Notes under the pieces: model-generated
Seen by the model: only the letters and a program-made list of their open reading frames with translations
What the model was told of the DNA's origin: nothing
The model's database searches: none
Shown here: positions 27,758 to 35,927 of the stretch, one piece after another
Position numbering within the stretch: the first letter of the stretch is position 1
How the letters are laid out: every line of letters starts with the position of its first letter
Program-made: the position numbers and the translations under genes
Origin: Sagittula sp048553715
GTDB lineage: Bacteria; Pseudomonadota; Alphaproteobacteria; Rhodobacterales; Rhodobacteraceae
NCBI RefSeq assembly: GCF_048553715.1
Contig: NZ_JBLZNC010000006.1
Span: 236,424-300,423 of the forward strand
DNA: 64,000 bases
Reading direction: 5' to 3'

Positions 27758-27774
27758 ATTAACTTTTCGTTAAT
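27758..27774. promoter_or_regulatory. Palindrome ATTAAC-N5-GTTAAT (TTAA-N7-TTAA) before heme oxygenase
   Basis: A perfect 6-5-6 inverted repeat 78 bases before the hemO start. It contains TTAA-N7-TTAA, one base short of the alphaproteobacterial CtrA box TTAA-N7-TTAAC, in both orientations. It could be an operator for CtrA or for another dimeric regulator. Confidence 0.4.
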
Positions 27775-27851
27775 TTTTGCGGAACCAAACTGAATAGCGG
27801 TGAGTTAGCCTTCAAAACAAGTGCGTGCCACGCAGGGATATTGGACATTTA

Positions 27852-28448
27852 ATGAACAACAAAGAAATCGCGCGCCGGGAAACGGCCGGCTTCCGTCACG
27901 CTTTGCGCTTTGCCACGCGCGAAGCGCATGACGGTGCCGAACATCAGTTCGCGCGGTTCCATGCGAATCCCGCATCCGAGATGTACTGGTTTTTGTCGAC
28001 ACAGCGCGCGGGCCTTGCCGCGCTGGATCTGGCACGTCTGGACCAACAGCGCGGGGCGTCTCAGGTCGCGTTGGAGGATCTGATCGAACGTCTCGATTTT
28101 GATCTGACCACCGCCGGGGTGCGCGCGGTTCAGGTTCAGTCAGAACGCCCGCTGCATAATCTGGCCATCGATTATCTTGTTCTTGGGTCGCGTTTGGGCA
28201 CAGAGGTGCTGCGCCGTGCATTGGCGCGCGACATGGCCCGCGAAGACATGCCCACCTATTTCCTCGCGCCTTCCACCGGTGCGCTGTGGCAAAGGCATTG
28301 CCGCACGCTGGATGACATCCCCGTCGACAGCAGCGAAGCCGCGCGCATCATCGAAGACGTGAAACACGGCTTTTCCCTGTTTGAACAGGCGGCTGCCCTG
28401 CAAGACCGGGCGCAATCCGCCCCCAAGACCGAAGGGGAGCCGGCGTGA
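27852..28448 (+). CDS. Biliverdin-producing heme oxygenase
   Basis: A 198-residue all-helical heme oxygenase. The proximal heme ligand is probably His26 in ATREAHDGAE, and the distal helix glycines appear in VLGSRLGTEVL. It opens heme to biliverdin, the chromophore of the phytochrome encoded next. The start is ATG 27852. The stop overlaps the GTG start of the phytochrome gene (GTGA), so the two are almost certainly co-translated and co-regulated. Confidence 0.9.
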   Translation: MNNKEIARRETAGFRHALRFATREAHDGAEHQFARFHANPASEMYWFLSTQRAGLAALDLARLDQQRGASQVALEDLIERLDFDLTTAGVRAVQVQSERPLHNLAIDYLVLGSRLGTEVLRRALARDMAREDMPTYFLAPSTGALWQRHCRTLDDIPVDSSEAARIIEDVKHGFSLFEQAAALQDRAQSAPKTEGEPA

Positions 28449-31036
28449 CCACATCCTTTCCGCCGCCGCATGCGTCGACCGCTGTCGATCTGACCAACTG
28501 TGACCGCGAGCCGATCCACCGGCTTGGCCGTATCCAGTCCTACGGGGCCCTGGTCGCGGTGTCGTCGGATTGGTTGGTGCAACATGCCTCTGCCAACCTG
28601 CCAGAGATTCTAGGCATCAATGTAGCCGACGCACTTGGCCGACCGCTGAGCGAGCTGATTTATTCCGACGGGTTCGACCGCATTCGCAATGGCCTGCGTC
28701 TGGTTGATTCTGCCGATGCCACCACACGTATGTTCGGCGTCACCCTGCGCGCCTCCGATGTGACCTATGATGTCTGCATCCACCAGTCCGACGCCCTGCT
28801 GATCATCGAATTCGAACCCAAGCGCGCGACTCGCGGCAACGACGTTGTGGCCGAGGTCTATCCGCATATCGCGGGTTTGGCGAAAGACGGGGACCTGCGC
28901 CGTCTGGCACGGGATGCCGCGCGCAGCCTGCACGAGATATCCGGCTTTGACAGTGTGATGGTCTACCAGTTCCAGCCGGACCATTCGGGCAAGGTCATCG
29001 CCGAATATCGCGCGGATGGCGAGGAGCGCTACAACGGGATGATGTTCCCTGCGTCTGACATTCCGGTACAGGCGCGTGCGCTCTATGCGCGGTCTTTGCT
29101 GCGGTTGATTGCCGATGTGAACGACCCCGGGGTCGAGATCACGCCGGGCACCGATTTGACCGGCGCGCCGATTGATCTGTCGCTGGCCGTCACCCGCGCG
29201 GTGTCTCCGATCCATATCGAATATCTGCGCAACATGGGGGTCGAGGCATCGATGTCCGTATCGATCATGCGCGAGGGGCGTCTGTGGGGCCTGTTTGCCT
29301 GCCACAACAACAGCCCGCGCTACATCGATTACGAACGCCGCACCGCGGTCGAGATGTTCGCCCATATGTTCAGCTACGAGCTGGGCAGCCACGAAGAGCG
29401 CAGCCGCAAAGAGGTGGAGCTCGCCACGCGCCGCCTGCAGACCCAGTTGATGGGGCAGATGGCCAATGGCGAGACGTTGGACAAAAGCATTCTGTCCGTA
29501 TCCGAAGACATTCGTCGCGTGATCCCGCACGACGGGCTGGTGCTTTACGAGAACGAGACCTTCCGCAGCGCAGGGCGCGCCCCGACGGAGGATCAGACCC
29601 GTGCGATCTGTCAGATGCTCGACCGTGGCGCGGGCGTCGGCGTGTTTGCGACCGATCATCTGGCAGCCGTGTTGCCGGAAGCTGCGGATTACGCGGACCG
29701 TCACGCGGGGATATTGGCCATCCCGATCTCCAAACGTCCGCGCGATTATCTGTTGTTGATCCGTCGTCCGGTGGTCGATGTGATCGATTGGGCGGGCAAC
29801 CCTGAAAAGCCCGTGACCGTGGGCCCGAACGGCACCCGTCTGACCCCGCGCAAAAGCTTTGAGGTCTGGACGCAGAAGGTCTATGGCCGGTCCGCCCCTT
29901 GGGGCGTGGCCGAACGCCATGCGGCGGAACTGCTGCGCACTGTGCTGCTCGAGGTGTTCCTGAAAGTGACCGATGCGGCCAATCTGGAACGCAAACGGGC
30001 GCAGGAACAGCAGCAATTGCTGATCTCTGAATTGAACCACCGCGTGCGCAACATCCTGAACCTGATGCGCGGTCTGCTGGCGCGTTCGTCGTCGGCTGCG
30101 ACCACGACAGAGCAGCTGGCCAGCAATCTGGATGGACGGATTCAGGCCTTGGCGCGGGCGCATGACCAGCTTACGGCCGAACAGTGGGAACCCGCGTCTC
30201 TCAAGGAGCTGATCCGCTGCGAGCTTGAGGCCTTTGCCGATCATAAGGCCGACAGGCTGCAGATTGATGGCCCGGACGCGATGATAACGCCCAAGGCCTA
30301 TACGACCATGGCGCTCGTTATCCACGAGATGATGACCAACTCGATCAAATATGGCGCGCTTTGCGATCAAAGCGGCCATTTGCAGCTGACGATGCAGGTC
30401 GATGGTAGCGGCGGTCTGACCCTGCTCTGGAAGGAACGCGGCGGCCCGCCCGTGGCCCCGCCGACGCGGCGCGGGTTCGGGACGACGATCATCGAAAATT
30501 CGATCCCGCATGAACTGCGCGGCGATTCAGAGATCTCGTACAAGGTCACGGGGGTCGAAGCACGGTTCCGGCTGCCGCCACGCTGCATTGCCTCTGTAAC
30601 CGACGACTCTCAGCCGGAGGATGGCGATGCCGCAGTGGCTGCCGATTCGCATGTTGTGCAGGTGGCAGGCCGTGGTCTGGTGCTGGAAGATGCGCTGATC
30701 ATCGCCATGGACGCAGCAGATATTCTGGACGATCTGGGCGCGTCGGACGTCAAGATCCTCGCATCCGTTGCGGACGCCATGTCCTATCTGGATGGCAACA
30801 CCGTCGATTTTGCCCTGCTTGACGTGAACCTCGGGGATGAGCAATCCTTGCCCGTGGCAGAACGTCTTGCAGCAGAGGGTGTGCCCTATGTCTTGGCCAC
30901 TGGCTATGGCGCATCGGACGAGCTGATAGAGGCGTATCCCGCCGGGGCGATCATCGTGCAAAAACCGTTTTCGCAGGCGGCTTTGGAATTGGCGTTCCAA
31001 AAGGCCTTTGCACTGCAGGGGCGGGGCGGGCAGTAA
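28445..31036 (+). CDS. Bacteriophytochrome HWE histidine kinase with receiver domain
   Basis: An 863-residue red/far-red photoreceptor kinase. The order is PAS (about 20-115), GAF (140-310), PHY (320-505), HWE kinase (525-720) and receiver (745-860). The biliverdin Cys is Cys19 in LTNCDREPIH; PASDIP (202-207) and the PHY-tongue PRxSF (468-472) are intact. The phospho-acceptor is His532 in ELNHRVRN, with an HEMMTNS N-box and the WKE of the HWE family; the receiver Asp lies in LLDVNLG. GTG start overlapping the heme oxygenase stop. Output partner not visible. Confidence 0.93.
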   Translation: MTTSFPPPHASTAVDLTNCDREPIHRLGRIQSYGALVAVSSDWLVQHASANLPEILGINVADALGRPLSELIYSDGFDRIRNGLRLVDSADATTRMFGVTLRASDVTYDVCIHQSDALLIIEFEPKRATRGNDVVAEVYPHIAGLAKDGDLRRLARDAARSLHEISGFDSVMVYQFQPDHSGKVIAEYRADGEERYNGMMFPASDIPVQARALYARSLLRLIADVNDPGVEITPGTDLTGAPIDLSLAVTRAVSPIHIEYLRNMGVEASMSVSIMREGRLWGLFACHNNSPRYIDYERRTAVEMFAHMFSYELGSHEERSRKEVELATRRLQTQLMGQMANGETLDKSILSVSEDIRRVIPHDGLVLYENETFRSAGRAPTEDQTRAICQMLDRGAGVGVFATDHLAAVLPEAADYADRHAGILAIPISKRPRDYLLLIRRPVVDVIDWAGNPEKPVTVGPNGTRLTPRKSFEVWTQKVYGRSAPWGVAERHAAELLRTVLLEVFLKVTDAANLERKRAQEQQQLLISELNHRVRNILNLMRGLLARSSSAATTTEQLASNLDGRIQALARAHDQLTAEQWEPASLKELIRCELEAFADHKADRLQIDGPDAMITPKAYTTMALVIHEMMTNSIKYGALCDQSGHLQLTMQVDGSGGLTLLWKERGGPPVAPPTRRGFGTTIIENSIPHELRGDSEISYKVTGVEARFRLPPRCIASVTDDSQPEDGDAAVAADSHVVQVAGRGLVLEDALIIAMDAADILDDLGASDVKILASVADAMSYLDGNTVDFALLDVNLGDEQSLPVAERLAAEGVPYVLATGYGASDELIEAYPAGAIIVQKPFSQAALELAFQKAFALQGRGGQ

Positions 31037-31049
31037 CCCGCGCCGCCGC

Positions 31050-31754
31050 TTACAGAACCTCGATCACGTTTTTATCGATGGCGAGAACATAGCCGCGTCG
31101 GCTGATGTTCTTGACCAGCAATTCCGACACCATCTGGTTGCCCAGACCGTCGCGCAGACGCTTGATCCGTGTGGCGCCTGCGGCCTCTTCGCAATCCGAT
31201 GCGTCGCGGCCTGAAATCATCCCTTCGATTTCGGCGCCGGTCAGCATCTCGTCGTCCAGTCGCGCTTCTGCGAGAACCGAAAGCGTCTCGATCATGGCGT
31301 CGGTCAGTTTGAACCCCATCGTGTTCAGGTAGACCATGCGTTCCTCGCGCGAGATGATCAGGCTGCTCACCTCGATGCCGGACCGTTCGATCTGTGCCAT
31401 GCGACGGTTCAGGGTGACCAGCGTGACCAGAAACACCAGCGCCGCGATCAGCAGGGCTGTGGCAAAGATCAGCAGGATCAGAATGATCATGCGGTAGCTG
31501 CCCAGCACCTCGGAAAAGGCGGTGCCGGACTGTGCGAGGATCATCAACAGTTGCACTTCGCCCTGACTTTGCAGGGAATCGTTCTGCGCAAACAGGTTGG
31601 CCACCTGATCGTTGAAGGCCTGCCCATCGGGGAGGGTCAGCATCAAAAGCGCCGCCGTCACCGCAAGGATCATCACGATCCCCCCGATCCCGTAGGCCAC
31701 CAAACGGCTGCCTGACCGCAAGCTGTCAGTAACGGAGATAGAAGCTGCCGGCAT
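31050..31754 (-). CDS. Membrane-anchored winged-helix protein
   Basis: A 234-residue protein with two transmembrane helices (about 19-41 and 88-115) separated by a roughly 46-residue loop, then a cytoplasmic linker and a C-terminal winged helix-turn-helix (about 150-226). The last part resembles OmpR/PhoB effector domains: a RIKRLRDGLG recognition-helix-like segment and a wing ending SRRGYVLAI. ToxR-type proteins have the reverse order (winged helix first). It overlaps the upstream gene for a secreted protein by 29 bases and converges on the phytochrome gene. The target is unknown and DNA binding is inferred. Confidence 0.75.
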   Translation of the reverse strand: MPAASISVTDSLRSGSRLVAYGIGGIVMILAVTAALLMLTLPDGQAFNDQVANLFAQNDSLQSQGEVQLLMILAQSGTAFSEVLGSYRMIILILLIFATALLIAALVFLVTLVTLNRRMAQIERSGIEVSSLIISREERMVYLNTMGFKLTDAMIETLSVLAEARLDDEMLTGAEIEGMISGRDASDCEEAAGATRIKRLRDGLGNQMVSELLVKNISRRGYVLAIDKNVIEVL

Positions 31755-32016
31755 TGGCTCTCTCCGCGCTGGAAGGGGGGGTGCTGGACAGGGCTACGAC
31801 ATTCAGCAGGGTCCAGCCGCCCGATGCGATCCGCGCAGCGGTTTCCGATGCGGCGGTGCCTCTGTCGGGGCAGCTGCCGGACATGGATATGACGCCGAAA
31901 TGCAGCTCCAGTGGTGGCTGCTTTTTGGCTTTGTAGGTGACAAAACAGTCTGCCGCCGCCTGAGAGGGCAGGGCCAGCGCGATCATCACCAGTGCAAGGG
32001 CTAACATCTGTTTCAT
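31726..32016 (-). CDS. Small secreted protein co-encoded with the membrane winged-helix protein
   Basis: A 96-residue protein with a Sec signal peptide (MKQMLALALVMIALALPSQAAA) and a mature domain with two Cys (ADCFVTYKAK, SGSCPDRG) and a GGWTLLNVVAL strand. No family named. The start is ATG 32016 or ATG 32022 (two codons earlier). Its 3' end overlaps the start of the winged-helix gene by 29 bases, suggesting translational coupling and perhaps a periplasmic partner for the loop of that protein. The frame is open further upstream, but that part is antisense to the next gene. Confidence 0.7.
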   Translation of the reverse strand: MKQMLALALVMIALALPSQAAADCFVTYKAKKQPPLELHFGVISMSGSCPDRGTAASETAARIASGGWTLLNVVALSSTPPSSAERANAGSFYLRY

Positions 32017-32193
32017 AAGCATGACCCTGCGCCGGGGGGCGGTGAAATTCAATATCCAACGGGGGCTGCGCGTGGCGATATCGGATAACAGGGCGCCGAT
32101 ATTGTGATGGCCGAACACTGTGGGCCAGCCTGCTTGCACGAACGGCACCCACCAAAGGGGGCTGACTGCATGACCCGCAGAAAGGACCGCCCA

Positions 32194-32664
32194 ATGGCAC
32201 TGAAACATATGAAATTCATCACCTCGATTCTCAGCATCGGCGCGTTGGTCGCTGCTGTGACCGCCGCCGCACCCGCGCGTGCGGAAAATTATGACGGGGC
32301 CAAGATTTTCCTCGGGACGGCAGCGACGATCTGGTTGCTGCACGAGCTGAACCAAAAGGAAAAATCCAAGTCCTCGAAGAAGGAGGCGAAGAAGAAGGAG
32401 GTGAAAAAGCACGCCCACGCGCCTGCGCACAAAAAGGCTGCTCCGCCGCGCGGGCATGCGAAACCTGCTTTGCCGCGCCAGTGCTTGCGCGACACCCGCA
32501 GGCAGGGGCTGGTGATGGGGCAGGGCTGTCTGAACCGCAATTACAAGGCGGTTAATCGCCTGCCCAATGCCTGCCGCACTGTGTTCCGCGCCAATGGCGA
32601 CCGTCGCAACGGGTTTCAGTACAACTGCCTGAGCGCGCGGGGCTATGCGCTCGCACGGCGGTGA
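32194..32664 (+). CDS. Secreted Lys/Ala-rich protein, unknown
   Basis: A 156-residue protein with an N-terminal signal peptide or anchor (about residues 1-30, ending PARAEN), a hydrophobic stretch, a strongly basic Lys/His-rich linker (about 55-90) and a C-terminal domain with four Cys (RQCLRDTR, GQGCLNRN, NACRTVF, YNCLSARGY). Related roseobacter proteins share the LPxxCLR start of this last domain, but no function is known to me. Start ATG 32194 with AAGGA 7 bases upstream. Divergent from the secreted/winged-helix pair. Confidence 0.7.
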   Translation: MALKHMKFITSILSIGALVAAVTAAAPARAENYDGAKIFLGTAATIWLLHELNQKEKSKSSKKEAKKKEVKKHAHAPAHKKAAPPRGHAKPALPRQCLRDTRRQGLVMGQGCLNRNYKAVNRLPNACRTVFRANGDRRNGFQYNCLSARGYALARR

Positions 32665-32747
32665 CCTGACACTGCACAGGCCGGACTGCTCGGCACCGGC
32701 CCTGTGCGGCGACGAGGGGCGTCCCTGTCCCGGATGATCCTTCGCGT

Positions 32748-32770
32748 GAAGGGGGCCAGTGGCCCCCTTC
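32748..32770 (+). terminator. Perfect 11-bp palindromic hairpin after the Lys-rich gene
   Basis: GAAGGGGGCCA and TGGCCCCCTTC flank a single base. It lies 84 bases after the stop of the Lys-rich gene and 83 before smpB. There is no T tract, so termination by this hairpin alone is doubtful. Confidence 0.45.
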
Positions 32771-32852
32771 GGGTGTGGGCGGTCAAGATTCCCTTGCTGT
32801 CATGTGCTGCGCATATGGACATGCCGCGCTTGCGCCCCTATCTAGTCCTGCC

Positions 32853-33326
32853 ATGGCCAAGAAACCCAAATCCGACCCGAATTACAAAGTCATCGCCGAA
32901 AACCGGCGCGCGCGATTCGATTATGCCATCGAGGACGATCTCGAATGTGGCATCATCCTGTCGGGGTCCGAGGTGAAATCCCTGCGGGAGAACACGTCGA
33001 ACATCGCCGAAAGCTATGCAGCGGTCGAAGAGGGCGAACTGTGGTTGGTGAACTCCTACATCGCGCCCTATGATCGCGCCATGTTCGGCCACGAGGAACG
33101 CCGCCGTCGCAAACTGCTGGTGTCGAAAAAAGAGCTGTCCCGCCTGTGGAATGAAACCCAGCGCAAGGGCATGACCATCGTGCCGCTGGTTTTGTATTTC
33201 AACCACAAGGGGATCGCCAAGCTCAAGATCGGCATCGCCAAGGGTAAGAAGAACCACGACAAGCGCGAAACCGAAGCCAAGCGCGACTGGGGCCGTCAAA
33301 AGCAGCGTTTGCTGAAAAACGGCTGA
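32853..33326 (+). CDS. smpB: SsrA-binding protein SmpB
   Basis: A 157-residue tmRNA-binding protein that loads ssrA RNA on stalled ribosomes. Visible features: NRRARFDYAIEDDLECGIILSGSEVKSLR, the NSYIAPY stretch, KLLVSKKEL and the basic tail KRETEAKRDWGRQKQRLLK. Start ATG 32853 (MAKKPKSDPNYK). tmRNA itself is not in this window. Confidence 0.96.
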   Translation: MAKKPKSDPNYKVIAENRRARFDYAIEDDLECGIILSGSEVKSLRENTSNIAESYAAVEEGELWLVNSYIAPYDRAMFGHEERRRRKLLVSKKELSRLWNETQRKGMTIVPLVLYFNHKGIAKLKIGIAKGKKNHDKRETEAKRDWGRQKQRLLKNG

Positions 33327-33430
33327 TCGGCGCGCGGGGAATAGCCGCCTGCGGTTCCCGTGCCTTGTGGTTGATCGCTCATCTATCCTGCCTGTGACAC
33401 CGCTGGGGTGTGACGACGACAGGAGAGATC

Positions 33431-33721
33431 ATGGAACTTATCATCAGTCTGATCGCGGGTGCCGTAGGCGGGAATGCCGCTGGCGGTCTGGTCAAAAGCA
33501 TCGATCAGGGCACCATCATCAACTCGGTTGCCGGGATCTTGGGCGGCGGCATTGGCGGCACGCTTCTGGGCATGCTGGGTGCGCCGGATCTGGCCGGGGC
33601 CGCAGGTGCGGTCGAGGGTTTGGACATCGGCGCGATTCTGGGGCAAGTCGCCGGTGGCGGCGTGGGCGGCGGCGCGGTTCTGGGCATTGTCGGCCTGTTG
33701 CGCAACGTTTTGACGGCCTAA
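33431..33721 (+). CDS. Glycine-rich small membrane protein
   Basis: A 96-residue hydrophobic protein with glycine-zipper-like runs (AGAVGGNAAGGL, GILGGGIGGTLLG, GGGVGGGAVLGIVG). No charged catalytic motif is visible. Similar short proteins are common and poorly characterised; a membrane or envelope role is only inferred. The ribosome binding site CAGGAGAG stands 5 bases before ATG 33431. It lies between smpB and sseA, on the same strand but with gaps of about 100 bases. Confidence 0.65.
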   Translation: MELIISLIAGAVGGNAAGGLVKSIDQGTIINSVAGILGGGIGGTLLGMLGAPDLAGAAGAVEGLDIGAILGQVAGGGVGGGAVLGIVGLLRNVLTA

Positions 33722-33818
33722 GCCGATTTGGGGCGGATGTGGCACGGGTTTCCCGCCGCATCCGCTTGCATATAGGGCGGCACGGGCCTAAGCCTCTCTC
33801 CCGACAGGGAGGTGCGAC

Positions 33819-34676
33819 ATGGCCGGTGACAACCCAAAGGTCCTCGTTTCGACGGACTGGCTTGCGAAACATCTGAACGATCCCGATCTGCGGATTCTGG
33901 ATGCCAGCTGGTATCTGCCCGCGATGGGTCGCGATGCCCGCGCGGAATATGACGCAGCCCATATTCCCGGTGCGCGCTTCTTTGACATCGACGATATCAG
34001 CGATGCCCGGTCAGAGCTGCCGCATATGGCGCCCGAGCCGGAGAAATTCATGTCCCGCCTGCGGGCGATGGGCGTGGGCGATGGCCATCAAGTGGTGGTC
34101 TACGACGGCATGGGCATCTTTTCGGCGGCCCGCGTGTGGTGGCTGTTCAAGCTGATGGGCAAGGAAGACATTGCCGTGCTGGACGGTGGCCTGCCGAAAT
34201 GGCGCGCCGACGGCCACGCGACCGAAGACATGCCGCCGGTGATCCGCGACCGTCACATGACCGTCCGGCGTCAGGCCCATCTGGTCCGTGATGTCACGCA
34301 GGTCTCTGCCGCGTCCAAGCTGAAAGACCACGAAATTCTTGATGCCCGCCCGATGTCGCGATTTTCCGGGGCTGATCCCGAACCGCGCAAGGGGCTGCGC
34401 TCCGGCCATATTCCGGGCGCAAAGAGCATGTATTTTGGACGCCTGATGGATGACACCGGCTGCCTGAAATCGCCCGATGCGCTGCGCGCGGAATTCGATG
34501 CCGCCGGGGTGGATCTGACCAAGCCGGTGATCACCAGCTGCGGCTCGGGCGTGACAGCCGCCATCATCAACCTCGCGCTCGAGGTCATGGGCAAAAACGA
34601 TCACGCGCTTTACGACGGATCATGGGCGGAATGGGGGGCCTTCCCCACGCTCCCCGTCGCCACGGGAGAAAACTGA
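33819..34676 (+). CDS. sseA: 3-mercaptopyruvate sulfurtransferase
   Basis: A 285-residue two-domain rhodanese. The C-terminal domain carries the catalytic Cys in TSCGSGVTA, the CG(S/T)GVT form typical of mercaptopyruvate sulfurtransferases rather than thiosulfate rhodaneses. Domain 1 keeps DASWYLP and YDGMGIFSAAR. It transfers sulfane sulfur from 3-mercaptopyruvate, giving pyruvate. The stop overlaps the start of an aspartate-type aminotransferase (TGATG), an enzyme class that makes 3-mercaptopyruvate from cysteine. Confidence 0.93.
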   Translation: MAGDNPKVLVSTDWLAKHLNDPDLRILDASWYLPAMGRDARAEYDAAHIPGARFFDIDDISDARSELPHMAPEPEKFMSRLRAMGVGDGHQVVVYDGMGIFSAARVWWLFKLMGKEDIAVLDGGLPKWRADGHATEDMPPVIRDRHMTVRRQAHLVRDVTQVSAASKLKDHEILDARPMSRFSGADPEPRKGLRSGHIPGAKSMYFGRLMDDTGCLKSPDALRAEFDAAGVDLTKPVITSCGSGVTAAIINLALEVMGKNDHALYDGSWAEWGAFPTLPVATGEN

Positions 34677-35860
34677 TGTTCGAACTTCTCAATGAACAAC
34701 CCAAGGACAAGATCCTCGCCTTGATGCAGGCTTATCGCGAAGACCCGCGCGAGGCGAAGATCGATCTCGGTGTTGGCGTCTACAAAACCGCCGAGGGCAA
34801 GACCCCGATCATGCGCGCCATCAAAGCTGCGGAAAAGCAGCTTTGGGAGGTCGAGGAAACCAAAAGCTACACGGGCCTTGCCGGTGACATCGGCTTTGCG
34901 GATGCCATGATTGATCTGCTGATTGGCGACGCCTGCCCGCGCGATTGCATTGCTGCGGCGGCCACCCCCGGCGGCACCGGCGCGGTGCGTCAGGGCTTTG
35001 ACATGATCCGTATGGCCAACCGCGAGGCGCGGGTGTTCGTCTCCGACCCCACATGGCCGAACCATCTGTCCATGCTCAAACACATGGATCTGCACATCCA
35101 GCCCTACCGGTATTTTGATTCCGACAGCCGCAGCGTTGATTTCGCCGGTATGATGGAAGACATCTCCGACGCGCGTGTGGGTGATGTGGTTCTTCTGCAC
35201 GGCTGCTGCCACAACCCGACGGGCGCGAACCTGACGCTGGAACAATGGCAGCAAGTCATTGACCAGCTGCTGAAATCCGGCGCCACCCCGATGATCGACA
35301 TCGCCTATCAGGGCTTCGGTGATGGTCTGGCCGAAGACGCCGCAGGTCTGCGCATGGTGGTCAGCCAGATGCCAGAGGTCCTGATTGCGGCCTCCTGCTC
35401 GAAAAACTTCGGTGTGTACCGTGAACGCACAGGGCTGCTGATGGCTGTGGCGCAGGACAAGGTGCGCCGCGAGACCAATCAGGGCATGCTCAACCACCTG
35501 AACCGCCAGAACTTCTCTTTCCCGCCCGACCATGGGGCCCGTCTGGTGACGATGGTCCTGCAAGACCCGGCCCTGCGCGCCGATTGGGAAGAGGAACTGC
35601 GCGAAGTGCGCGAGGGCGTGTTGTCCCTGCGCCAGCAATTGTCTGCGGAACTGGCCCGTCTGACCAACTCCGACCGCTTCGCCTTTATCGCGGAACACCG
35701 GGGCATGTTCTCGCGCCTTGGCGCAACCCCCGAACAGGTCGAAGCCATGCGCGAAAGCCACGGGGTCTACATGGTGGGCGACTCCCGCATCAACATGGCT
35801 GGCCTGAACAAGGACAGCATCCCCGTGCTCGCCCGCGCGATGGTCGAAGCAGGCGTCTAA
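34676..35860 (+). CDS. Aspartate/aromatic amino acid aminotransferase
   Basis: A 394-residue class I aminotransferase of the AspC/TyrB branch. DLGVGVYKTAEG, CCHNPTGANL, the PLP Lys in ASCSKNFGVYRERTG and the C-terminal SRINMAGLN (substrate Arg) are visible. It interconverts aspartate, glutamate or aromatic amino acids with 2-oxo acids. Start ATG 34676, overlapping the sseA stop. The coupling to sseA suggests a cysteine transamination role too. A terminator follows at 35883. Confidence 0.9.
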   Translation: MFELLNEQPKDKILALMQAYREDPREAKIDLGVGVYKTAEGKTPIMRAIKAAEKQLWEVEETKSYTGLAGDIGFADAMIDLLIGDACPRDCIAAAATPGGTGAVRQGFDMIRMANREARVFVSDPTWPNHLSMLKHMDLHIQPYRYFDSDSRSVDFAGMMEDISDARVGDVVLLHGCCHNPTGANLTLEQWQQVIDQLLKSGATPMIDIAYQGFGDGLAEDAAGLRMVVSQMPEVLIAASCSKNFGVYRERTGLLMAVAQDKVRRETNQGMLNHLNRQNFSFPPDHGARLVTMVLQDPALRADWEEELREVREGVLSLRQQLSAELARLTNSDRFAFIAEHRGMFSRLGATPEQVEAMRESHGVYMVGDSRINMAGLNKDSIPVLARAMVEAGV

Positions 35861-35882
35861 CTCCCAAAAGCACAAAACGATC

Positions 35883-35912
35883 AAAGGGCGTGGCGAAAGC
35901 CGCGCCCTTTTG
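35883..35912 (+). terminator. Terminator of sseA-aminotransferase operon
   Basis: A 12-bp stem AAAGGGCGTGGC / GCCGCGCCCTTT (one wobble), GAAA loop, TTTT tail. It is 22 bases after the stop. Confidence 0.85.
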
Positions 35913-35927
35913 CCATCGGGCGGGGCC

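Noticed and set aside
28610..30511. A 633-codon open frame antisense to the phytochrome kinase
   Set aside because: The phytochrome reading explains the region with many conserved motifs; the antisense product shows none.
32017..32457. Upstream extension of the small secreted-protein frame at 31726
   Set aside because: The extra 147 residues are antisense to the Lys-rich secreted gene and carry no signal; a Sec signal peptide starts at 32016.
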